Origin: Flaccisagitta enflata
Lineage: Eukaryota > Chaetognatha > Sagittoidea > Aphragmophora
Reading direction: 5' to 3'
Assembly: GCA_965153355.1 (NCBI GenBank)
Contig: OZ231128.1
Location: 992,001 to 1,056,000, forward strand
Length of the DNA: 64,000 nucleotides
Part shown: piece by piece, positions 55,614 through 64,000 of the stretch
Layout of the letters: each line of letters begins with the position of its first letter
Position numbering within the stretch: position 1 is the first letter of the stretch
Notes under the pieces: model-generated
Seen by the model: only the letters and a program-made list of their open reading frames with translations
Told to the model about the DNA's origin: nothing
The model's database searches: none
Position numbers and translations under genes: made by a program

Positions 55614-56175
55614 TAGTCGCAAAAGCGTCAGATGGTCAGCGGTACCCGTTGCCCCTTTGTGAATGTATATGGGTGTGAGCTAGTTAGAGGGGCAGCGGCC
55701 CCGAAGGGGCCGATGACCTATGCTGCTTTTATTTGAGCCTCAAGGCTGGAATTGGGGCCTTGAAGCTGGGATTTGAGCCTAGAGGCTGGGATTTGAGCCT
55801 TGAGGCTGGGATTTGAGCCGTAAGGCTGGGATTTAAGCCTCAAGGCTTGATTTGAGCCTAAAGGCTGGGATTTGAGCCTAAAGGCTGGGATTTGAGCCTC
55901 CAGGCTAAGATTTGGGCCTTGGGACTAGGATTTGAATCTCAAGGCTGGGATTTGAGCCTCAAGGCTGGGATTTGAGCCTCAAGGCTGGGATTTGAGCCTC
56001 AAGACTGGGATTTAAGCCTGGAGATTGCCATTTGAGGCTGAAGGCGGGGATTTGAGCCTCAAGGCTAGGATTTGGGCCTCAAGGGGGGGGGGTAAGTAGA
56101 AGAAGGAGAAGAAGGAGAAATTTCCCCTGTGTGAAAGCATAGGTCATTGGCTCCTTCGGGGCCGCTGCCCAAAAA
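55614..56175 (+). mobile_element. family B element
   Basis: TAGTCGCAAAAGCGTCAGAT, GGTCAGCGGTACCCGTTGCC, first arm GGGGCAGCGGCCCCGAAGGG, about 15 units of GAGCCTCAAGGCTGGGATTT type, a G-run, GAAGAAGGAG purines, GTGTGAAAGCATAGGTCATT and GCCGCTGCCCAAAAAA. Not inside A. Confidence 0.87.
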
Positions 56176-56898
56176 ACAAGGCCAACCTCTTACAGTCGCG
56201 TGCGGTTGTCAAGACCATAAGCAGTCAGCGGACAAAACACACTAGGTATATATATCACTCTGTTGATTTTGATCCAACCCACTGATGTTGAACAGAACGC
56301 TGTAAATAATAACTGGTTGTTGAAATTACAGCCGGCTGTTCAGTTACAAAATTGACAAAAATCCAATTTTCACCAAAAAGAATGAGACCCACAGATTCAT
56401 AATCCTGATGAAATTCTGAGAACTTTGACATGTCACACTTATCACTTTTTATAAGAAATATTTATTCTAACATTGCATTATATTTAAATTAAACATTTAT
56501 AAAAAAAAAATTTCATATAAAAGTATGTGTTGTGACATATCAAACTTCTCAGAATGTCATTAGGATTATGAATCTGCAGGTGTTATTCCATTTGGTGAAA
56601 GTTGGATTTTTGCCAACTTTGTAATTTAACAGCCGGCTGTAATTTCAACAACCAGTTGTTGTTTACAGCATTCTGTTTAACATCAGTGGGTTGGATCAAA
56701 ACCAACAGAGTGATATATATACCTATTGTGTTTTGTCCACTGACTGTAAGACCAAAAGACTACAAGACTAAAAGACTAAATGTAAATTGTCTTGATTTAA
56801 CTTAAAATGATGAAAATAAGCTAAGTGTGACAGACCAATTGACACACTGACCAATAGATAGACAGAGCAGGTCAAAGGGTTGCATGCACGCGACTATG
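56176..56898 (+). mobile_element. family A element interrupted by a MITE
   Basis: A start CAAGGCCAACCTCTTACAGT (56176-56221), MITE 56222-56746, then A body, GACACACTGACC core and GTTGCATGCACGCGACTA end. Confidence 0.65.
56222..56746. mobile_element. foldback MITE nested in A, 525 bp
   Basis: Ends CAGTCAGCGGACAAAACACA and the complement of CAGTCAGTGGACAAAACACA, with long pairing arms (ACAGCCGGCTGT palindromes, GGATTATGAATCTG). The right side is bordered by TA; the left flank reads AG, so the duplication has decayed. Confidence 0.78.
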
Positions 56899-57389
56899 AA
56901 TGAATACATGAATTAATACATAGCTTTAGCAATAGTAGTGTCAATTATTTGTTGTAGGAATGAATGCTAGTTTTGAACATTCATGTGATTTGAACCAATT
57001 GTAAAACGATCCATCTAATGTAAGCACATAAAACAAATTGCTTAGATAAAGAAAAAAGTAAGGAGAGAGAGAGAGAGAGAGACAGAGAGGGAGAGACAGA
57101 GACAGAGAGAGACAGAGAGACAGAGAAACAAAAATGAAAAAAACTTATCGCACACAGTTCAGACAGAAGTTTGGGGATAATTCACGTTTTGACCACGTCG
57201 TAACAATGTGCATTCAGCAGTAACATACTCATTTTTTGCAAGCTGTGTCGTAACTACGTGGTAGCCCCAGTTCTAGAAGTGGAAACTAAGCAGCTTCAAA
57301 AAGAGGTTTATAGGTGGCGGTCGTTTTCGATCAAAAACCCATTTGTCTTTGTCTTTCCATTGATGCCTTGACTCGTCTGCTTGAAGCAA
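56899..57389. other. unique DNA with (GA)n/CAGAGA tract
   Basis: Purine repeat at 57063-57125; no gene seen. Confidence 0.45.
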
Positions 57390-57899
57390 AACAAGGCCGG
57401 ATACACGGCAAGAGAGTCGCGGACGATTGGACAGGGGCCGCACCTGGTAATCTCTAATAGAAAAATGTGAGATTAATACCCGAGCAATACCCAAGCATAC
57501 CCGAGCATACCCAAGAAATACCCTAGCAATACCCTAGCAATACCCGAGCAATACCCAGGCAATACTGGAGCAATACCCGAGCATACCCAAGCATATCAAG
57601 CATACCCAAGCAATCTCAAAGCAATACCAAAGTAATACCCGGGCATACCCAAGCATACCCAAGTAGTACCCTAGCAATACCCGAACAATACCTAAGCAAT
57701 ACCCGAGCAATATCCAAGCAATACCCGAGCTATACCCAACCATACCCAAATACCTGAGTATACCCCGGGTTTTAATCTCACCTCAGATTACGTGGTGGGC
57801 CGTAACGCAAAAAACGCTCGTAATTTAAAAATGTTACGGAGGGATGGACGGACCGACGCGGCAAGGCCAAGGTGTATAGTCGCGTGTCAGCGACTAAAA
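57390..57899 (+). mobile_element. family A element interrupted by family D
   Basis: CAAGGCCGGATACACGGCAA start to about 57436, D 57437-57800, then GGATGGACGGACCGACG core and AGTCGCGTGTCAGCGACTAA end. Confidence 0.75.
57437..57800. mobile_element. family D element
   Basis: Inverted ends GCCGCACCTGGTAATCT..GTGAGATTAATACCCGAG and GGGTTTTAATCTCACCTCAG, ATTACGTGGTGGGC, around GAGCAATACCCAAGCAATAC-type repeats. Confidence 0.7.
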
Positions 57900-57957
57900 A
57901 CCCAGTCGATTTAAGTCCATTAACGTGAGCAATGGTGCCGATCGATTCCACTATCTT

Positions 57958-58050
57958 TTTTTAGTCGCGTGCACGCAACTCTATGACCCGCGCTGTTGGT
58001 CCGTTGGTTGGTCGGTCGGTCCGTCCGTAACACTTTCCTTTTTTTCGTCG
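57958..58050 (-). mobile_element. family A 3' half
   Basis: TTTTTTTAGTCGCGTGCACG, CTCTATGACCCGC, GGTTGGTCGGTCGGTCCGTC and AACACTTTCC. The start half may be the piece at 61215-61252. Confidence 0.65.
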
Positions 58051-58054
58051 TTTT

Positions 58055-58530
58055 ATGTCATTTTAGGGTATTTTAAGTCATTTTAAGTCATTTCCAGTCA
58101 TTTTCAGTTAATTTTAGTCACTTAAGTCATTTTGTCATTTTTTTGTCATTTTTTGTCATTTTTGTCATTTTATGTTATAATAAGTCATTTAAAGTCATTC
58201 TTAGTCATTCTAAGTTATTTTAAGTCATTCTAAGTTATTAAAAGTCATTCTAAGTCATTCTAAGTCACTCTGTTATTTTTCCGCTTTTGTAGTTTTTAGT
58301 AACACTTTGCTTTTTTGCGTTGTTTTTGGTCAATTTGGGTTGTCTGGAGTTATTTTGAGTCATTTTTTTGTTGTTTTTGGTCATTTTTTGTTGCTTTTGG
58401 TCATTTTTGGTCATTTTTGACAATTTACGTCACTTTGTTCATTTAAGTCGTTTGTGGGCATTTAAAACAGTTTTAAGTCATTTTAAGTGATTTTGGAAAA
58501 TTTCAGGTCATTTTTGGTCATTTAACATAG
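58055..58530. repeat. 10-bp minisatellite AAGTCATTTT
   Basis: AAGTCATTTT/AAGTCATTCT units with TTGTCATTTT and TTGGTCATTT variants. Confidence 0.88.
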
Positions 58531-58790
58531 GTTTTTTGGCATGTTTTGGTATGTTATGGTCTTTTATGTTTTTTTGGTCTTATGGTTTTTGGTTTTTTTG
58601 GTTTTTTGGTTTTTTGGTTTTTTGGTTTTTTGGTTTTTTGGTTTTGGATTTTTTGGTTTTTTGTTTTTTTTTGTTTTTCTTTTTATTTTGTTTTTTGTTT
58701 TTTTTTTTTGTTTTTTTTTTTTTGGTCATATATGTTTTTTGGTATGTTTTGGTCATTTATGTTTTTTGGTATGTTTTGGTCATACATGTC
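58531..58790. repeat. GGTTTTTT-rich tract
   Basis: T-runs punctuated by GG and GGTATGTTTTGGTCAT. The Phe/Trp-rich ORFs are artefacts. Confidence 0.9.
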
Positions 58791-59650
58791 ATTTCAAGTC
58801 TGCTGGTTTCAGTCTGCTGGTTTAAGTCTGCTGGTTTAAGTCTGCTGGTTTAAGTCAGCTGGTTTAGGTCTGCTGGTTTAAGTCCGCTGGTTTAAGTCCG
58901 CTGGTTTAAGTCTGCTGGTTTAGGTCCGCTGGTTTTGTGCTGCTGGTTTAGGTCAGCTGGTTTAAGTTGGCTGATTTAGGTCTGCTGTTTAAGTCTGCTG
59001 TTTAAGTCTGCTGGTTTAAGTCGGCTGGTTTAAGTTGGCTGGTTTAAGTTGGCTGGTTTAAGTTGGCTGGTTTAAGTTAGCTGGTTTAAATCGGTTGGTT
59101 TAAGTTGGCTGGTTTAAGTCAGCTGGTTTAAGTTGGCTGGTTTTAGTCAGCTGGCTAAAGTCGGCTGGTTTAAGTTGGCTGGTTTAAGTGTGCTGGTTAA
59201 AGTGTGCTGGTTGAAGTCTGCTGGTTTAAGTCTGCTAGTTTAAGTCTGCTGGTTTAAGTCTGCTGGTTTAAGTCTGCTGGTTTAGGTCTGCTGGTTTAAG
59301 TCTTCTGGTCTAAGTCTTCTGGTTGAAGTCTGCTGGTTGAAGTCTGCTGGTTGAAGTCTGCTGGTTGAAGTCTGCTGGTTGAAGTCTGCTGGTTGAAGTC
59401 TGCTGGTTGAAGTCTGCTGGTTGAAGTCTGCTGGTTGAAGTCTGCTGGTTGAAGTCTGCTGGTTGAAGTCTGCTGGTTTAAGTCTACTTGTTTAAGTCTG
59501 CTGGTTTAAGTCTGCTGGTTTAAGTCTGCTGGTTTAAGTCTGCTGGTTTAAGTCTGCTGGTTTAAGTCTGCTGGTTTAAGTCTGCTGGTTTAAGTCTGCT
59601 GGTTTAAGTCTGCTGGTTTAAGTCTGCTGGTTTAAGTCTGCTTGTTTAAG
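58791..59650. repeat. 14-bp minisatellite GGTTTAAGTCTGCT
   Basis: About 60 units; one block uses GGTTGAAGTCTGCT (59330-59470). Confidence 0.95.
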
Positions 59651-60140
59651 TCTGCTGGTTGGGTCTGGTTTAAGTCTGGTTTAAGTCTGGTTTTAGTCTG
59701 GTTTATGCCTGGTTTAGGTATGGTTTTAATCTGGTCTAAATCTGGTTTAAGTCTGGTTTAAGTCTGGTTTATGTCTGGTTTGAGTCTGGTTTGAGTCTGG
59801 TTTGAGTCTGGTTTGAGTCTGGTTTAAGTCTGGTTTGAGTCTGGCTTGAGTCTGGTTTAAGTCTGGTTTAAGTCTGGTTCATTTCTGATTTATGTCTGGT
59901 TCAGGTCTGGTCAAGGTCTGGTTTAGGTCTGGCTAAGGTCTGGTTTACGTCTGGTTTAGGTCTGGTTTTGATCTGGTTCAGGTCTGGTTTAGGTCTGGTT
60001 TTTATCTGGTTTAGGTCTGGTTTAATTCTTGTTTGAGTCTGGTTTGAGTCTGGTTTGAGTCTGGTTTGAGTCTGGTTTGAGTCTGGTTTGAGTCTGGTTA
60101 GGGTCTAGTTTGGGTCTGGTTTAAGTCTGATTTTTGATAA
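59651..60140. repeat. 11-bp minisatellite GGTTTAAGTCT
   Basis: Derived from the 14-bp unit by loss of GCT; variants GGTTTGAGTCT and GGTTTAGGTCT form local runs. Confidence 0.93.
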
Positions 60141-60151
60141 AAAGATACAAC

Positions 60152-60707
60152 TAGTCATCCAAGGATCGCACATGGTCAGCGGTACCCGATGCCCTGCTGG
60201 GAGTGATTAAGTAAAGAGGTGGAGTGAGAGCAGGGCAGCGGCCCCAAAGGGCCGATGTCCTGTAGAACACAGGGGGGAATTTAGAGACGTCCATCCTTCC
60301 GTCCGTCCTGAGGGGGCATATTTCAGGCTTTAGATGGCTGATTTAGGCCACTGAAGGCATATTTGGGGGCTAGAGGGCAGAAATAAGGCTTGGAGAGCAG
60401 ATTTGAGGTTTTGAGGGCTGATTTGATGCTTGGAAGGCTGATCGAAGATCTGGAGGGCAGATTTGAGGTCTGAAAGTCAAATTTGAGGCATGTGGGAGGC
60501 TAATTTCAAGCCAAGAGGGCTGATTTGTGGTCTGGAGGGCTAGATTGAGGCCTGGGAGGGCTAATTTGAGGCCTCGATGGTCTACGGGCGGGGGGACGGA
60601 AGGACGGAAGGACGGAAGGACGGACGGAAGGACGGAAGGACGGACGTCTCAAAATTCCCCCCTGTGTTCTACAGGACATCGGCCCTTTGGGGCCGCTGCC
60701 CAAAAAG
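60152..60707 (+). mobile_element. family C element
   Basis: CAAGGATCGCACATGGTCAG, CGGTACCCGATGCCCTGC, GCAGGGCAGCGGCCCCAAAG, GTCCTGTAGAACACAGGGGG, units of GAGGGCTGATTTGAGG type, GGACGGAAGGACGG run, complementary arm and CCGCTGCCCAAAAAGG. The most complete C copy. Confidence 0.87.
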
Positions 60708-60721
60708 GAGTCAGGTCAGTT

Positions 60722-61192
60722 CCGTTAGATGGTCAGCGGTACTCGTTGCCCCTATGTGAGTGTATGGTGGTGTGATGTGGTTAGAGGGGCAGCGGCCCCG
60801 AAGGAGCCGATGACCTATGCTGTTTTTATTTGGGCCTCAAAGATGGAATTAGGGCATGGAGGCTGGAATGGGGGCCTTGAGGCTGGGAATTGAGCTTCGA
60901 GGCTGGGATTTCAGCTTCAAGGCTAAGATTTGAGCTTCAAGGCTGGGATTTGAGCTTTGAGGTTGGGATTTGAGCTTTGGGGCAGGGATTTGAGCTTGGA
61001 AGCTGGTATTTGAGCTTCTAGGCGGGGATTTGAGCCTTGAAGATAGGATTTGGGTCTCGAGACTAGGATTTGGGTCTTGAGGGGAGGGGGACGGAGAAGA
61101 AGGAGAAGAAGAAGGAGAAGAAGAAGAAGGAGAAATTTTCCCTATGTGTAAAAGCATAGGTCATCGGCCCCTTTGGGGCCGCTGCCCAAAAA
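60722..61192 (+). mobile_element. family B element
   Basis: CCGTTAGATGGTCAGCGGTA, GGGGCAGCGGCCCCGAAG, units of GGCTGGGATTTGAGCTTCAA type, GAAGAAGGAGAA purines and GCATAGGTCATCGGCCCC end. The 5' TAGTCGCAAAAG part is replaced by GGAGTCAGGTCAGTTCCGTT, which also follows its 3' end. Confidence 0.85.
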
Positions 61193-61214
61193 GGAGTCAG
61201 GTCAGTTCCGTTAT

Positions 61215-61252
61215 TTTTGTCCTGCACGCGACATATAGGTGTTGGCCTTGTT
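61215..61252 (-). mobile_element. family A 5' end fragment
   Basis: CCTGCACGCGACATATAGGT then GTTGGCCTTGTTC, the complement of an A start. Confidence 0.55.
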
Positions 61253-61299
61253 CTTATCCTAATCTACCTCAATTGCCTCTCTCTCTCTCTCTCTCTGAA

Positions 61300-61420
61300 G
61301 TTAGCATAGGGAAGCAAATGTAGCAAAGCGAGCTCGGTTAGCATAGCGAGTGTAGTAAACTAAGCAAGCGTAGCAAAGCAAGTGTAGCGAGCGTAGCAAA
61401 GCCAAGCCCTGTGAAGCGAG
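61300..61420. repeat. degenerate AGCAAAGCGAGT-type repeat
   Basis: GTAGCAAAGCGAG, GTAGCAAAGCAAGTG and GCGAGCGTAGCAAAGC recur irregularly. Confidence 0.6.
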
Positions 61421-61487
61421 TGAGACCGTTAAAAATGCGATTGTACGAGCAGAAACAGACCCAGTGTGACGTGATATCTATGTTTTG

Positions 61488-61596
<109 letters not shown>

Positions 61597-62025
61597 TTCC
61601 ACATTAATTGAGTTGTAATGCATTCTTTCGAAAGAGTTTCTCGTTAGATTTTCTGAGTGCAACTCAACCGTAGATAGATGTAGCGAAAAATGATTGCCGA
61701 GTTGATTTTGATGCGGAGATTAATCGATAGAATAAACAACTTCGCCGATTGGAATCATTCAGGTTGGTGTATATGGATGTACGGACGGATGGATGTATGA
61801 CGCACTGAAATTAAATAAGAAATAATTTACCTAGAGGACAACATTACCAATCGCTTCTCCATTTTTGCATGAATGAGATATTCTTGAAATGATTAGATAT
61901 GTATACTTTCATGAAGAAATCAATCTGATACCATCAAAAAAAATCATACCAAAAAATTGAAGGAAACGCGGTTTTGAAGTGACAAAAGAAGGATAGTATT
62001 GATGACAATCGTTTCAGTAGCTGTT

Positions 62026-62168
62026 CACTGGAAATTTTAAATTTGCATAGCAAGTCAAATTATCAACAAAACAAGAACATAGCGCGCTCAGTTACTGAGT
62101 TGGGAATCGCGCTATGTTCTTCTTTTATTGATATTTTGATTTTGAACGCATATTCAAAATTTCCAGTG
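62026..62168. repeat. small foldback, 143 bp
   Basis: CACTGGAAATTTT..AACATAGCGCG pairs with CGCGCTATGTTCTTC..AAAATTTCCAGTG, arms of about 60 bp around a short loop. The 62-residue ORF crossing it is incidental. Confidence 0.7.
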
Positions 62169-62404
62169 GGTCATGGTACATTGACAAAACAAGTTTCTAT
62201 TGCATTTTGCATGTTTTTTTCTTTCCCATAAATTGAAAGATTTGATATCATAACTGGGGTATGCAAGTTAATTCATGCAAAACATATTTGTTGACAGTTC
62301 AATTGAAAATATAAAATCGAAAGATTTCATAAAATTTCATTTTCTATAATTCATGATTCATCTAGCTTGGGTAGCTAATTTTATGGCAAATTTCAGTGCA
62401 TCGT

Positions 62405-62476
62405 ATGGAGGGACGGACAGATTCCACCTGTGTTTTTCAGGACTTTGTCCCCTTTGGGGCCGCAGCCCAAAAAAGG
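62405..62476 (+). mobile_element. family C right-end fragment
   Basis: GAGGGACGGACAGATTCCAC, CTGTGTTTTTCAGGACTTTG, CCCCTTTGGGGCCGCAGCCC and an A-run. Confidence 0.6.
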
Positions 62477-64000
62477 TAAGAAAGTTTACATAAGTTGCAA
62501 TTTGTCAACCATAGAATGTTGATTTTAGATCCTTTGCCTAAAACTAAGCATGAATCTTCAACTAAATTTAAAAGCAAAGAAGGGGGACAATAGCTTTGTA
62601 TTCTTGCTTTTCATGGGTGAAAATATACTTGTACTTTTGGATTAGTTCTGAGTGAAAAATTATATTAAGTGGGTTTTTTCTGTGGGTCAGTATACTATCT
62701 TGGCCATAAAGAACCGGACAGCTTTAAAGTGTCATAACTTGCCTAATTTTAATCACAGTGAGATGATTTTTTTTTTCAAAATTCGCATCTTTGAAAGATC
62801 TATCAAATGAGACAAAGCTGGTTCCTGTATCTTTATCCGTTTAGAAATGAGAGCTGAATGAAGAAAATATTTGCTTTTGACTAATTCCGAGCATCGTCAT
62901 GCGCGCGAAAAACCCTTACTCTCAACTAATGTAGAAGTGTTATCGCTTCTTCTACTGAATTGCATATGGCTACAAAGGTTGGGTGACATACATAACTATC
63001 TGGTGTACCAAACGAAACCAATTTTTGCCACGCCAACTACCCCTATGGGGTCAAAAATAGGGGTAGAAGGGTGTATTTTGGCCTGTCCCGATTCTGTCCC
63101 TGCAAGCATAATGCAACTTTAACCAATCAAGAAATGTCAATGGGGGTCATCCTATAGCTTGTAAGCAATCACTATCAATCCATTGATATGTGTAGAAAGT
63201 TTCAATTCAATGTTTTAACTGTAGGATGACAAAAAATAATGTTGAAGTATAGTACTCTCCCCCTTTATTTTTTGGCATTTTTCACTCAAAATTAAGGAGG
63301 TAGAGAGTTTTTTTTTATAAACCTATCATTCTCAAAACATTAAGCATATTTTCTTTTTTCATTGCATTACCGACTAATTGAAGGACCATTCCTCCAAATT
63401 TCAAGGATTTTTTCCATTTCATTTTGGAGAAATCAACATTTTCCTGAAGCGTTACAATTCAGGGGTGCTCGTCCTTGAAGCTGTCACACTTGTGTCACAC
63501 TATGATTCATACTATCCCATGGCATAGCAACATGATTGACGGAAAATCGATTTACATGACAGAAAAGAGGGTAAAATTTTGTACAAGCATGCAAAATTTC
63601 AAGTCTTAACTACAATTTGTTTGGTCACAGTGAAATTCCAAAGTTGGTTACCACAAAAATGAGAACTGAATTGTAACGCTCGCCGACCAAGTCTCGTAGT
63701 TAATTCTTTGTTTCCACACAGCGCTTCTCACACAAATGCGCGATGCTTTTAAGTTTTAATTTGGTAAAATTACTCAAAATTCAAATTCGCATATCTCAGG
63801 AACTATTTGAGCTAGCCCTATGAAATTTGGCATGGTTGGTATCTGGATCAAGATGGTCCTTTGCCTAAAATCTGATGCGACCTAAAGAATGTCGAGCAGT
63901 CCAACCAGACCAACTAGCCTACCAGATGAAAAAATGAAAAAATTGCATAACTTCTAAAATAATTGTCCAATCTGGTTGAAATTTTGCATGAAGCTTCCTT
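62477..64000. other. AT-rich DNA, no gene recognised
   Basis: No exon is convincing. An ORF at 62871-63122 (83 codons) has no recognisable features. GCGTTACAATTCAG (63450) and its complement (63668) form a spaced inverted pair. Confidence 0.4.

Noticed and set aside
58536-58853. Phe/Trp-rich hydrophobic ORFs as membrane proteins
   Set aside because: Produced by the GGTTTTTT tract in all three frames.
62043-62231. Small ORF over the 62-kb hairpin
   Set aside because: It lies across both arms of a 143-bp foldback and has no recognisable features.

Overview
This is a repeat-dominated stretch of nuclear DNA from a multicellular eukaryote, most probably an invertebrate animal. The grounds are candidate spliced exons with GT/AG boundaries, long di-, tri- and tetranucleotide tracts, TA-flanked MITE/foldback elements of Tc1/mariner type, a tRNA-derived SINE and a decayed LINE. 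The species cannot be named from the sequence. Nothing bacterial (operons, ribosome-binding sites, dense ORFs) is present, and nearly all long ORFs are translations of simple repeats.

Genes. Two places look like genuine host coding sequence. (1) 4975-6759 (+) holds the last three exons of an unrecognised gene. The splice phases agree, the spliced frame is 648 nt ending in TAA, and AATAAA follows at 6876. (2) 52297-52365 and 54074-54267 (+) are two candidate exons with polypyrimidine acceptors and GTGAGG donors; the intron between them is filled with dispersed elements. A weaker single-exon candidate lies at 14423-14484. The LINE reverse-transcriptase remnant is at about 9530-10304.

Dispersed elements. 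Four non-autonomous families recur; the names are mine. Family A (about 160-300 bp) begins CAAGGCC, has an internal GGAC/GACC tandem core, and ends in a hairpin followed by CTAAAAA. It has at least 30 full or partial copies in three subfamilies: A1 hairpin GTCGCG..CGCGAC, A2 hairpin GTTGCG..CGCAAC, A3 hairpin AGGTGC..GCACCT. Families B and C share a 5' module containing GGTCAGCGGTACC and inverted arms with a CGGCCCCGAAGGGGCCG palindrome, enclosing a 20-21 bp minisatellite. Family D has GTAATCT-type inverted ends around a short repeat. They nest in one another: B in A twice, D in A, SINE in A, MITE in A, A in LINE.

Layout. 1-1280: microsatellites and A. 1338-3794: A copies, a foldback and a TA-flanked MITE. 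3795-6881: gene 1. 7065-8205: nested foldback. 8726-10304: A and LINE. 11501-12147: B. 13059-13468: MITE. 14423-16560: weak exon, C fragments, polypyrimidine DNA. 16990-20399: A/B composites and a MITE. 20899-22390 (X) and 26147-26766 (Y): left half of an inverted duplication, split by a 3.76-kb insertion. 26859-27805: 91-bp satellite. 28735-35375: 375-bp satellite interrupted by a MITE, a 2.1-kb foldback and an A element. 35708-46942: 81-bp satellite of about 138 units. 46943-48849: inverted Y' and X'. 48850-51640: 91-bp satellite in opposite orientation. 51641-54350: SINE-in-A and gene 2. 54775-61252: microsatellites, A, B, C, D and short-period arrays. 61488-64000: CT tract, a small hairpin and AT-rich DNA with no gene recognised.

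The most informative structure is the X/Y inverted duplication. It supplies natural empty sites for an A element and for the 3.76-kb insertion. The most plausible undescribed system is the A/B/C/D set of minisatellite-cored, hairpin-bearing non-autonomous elements.
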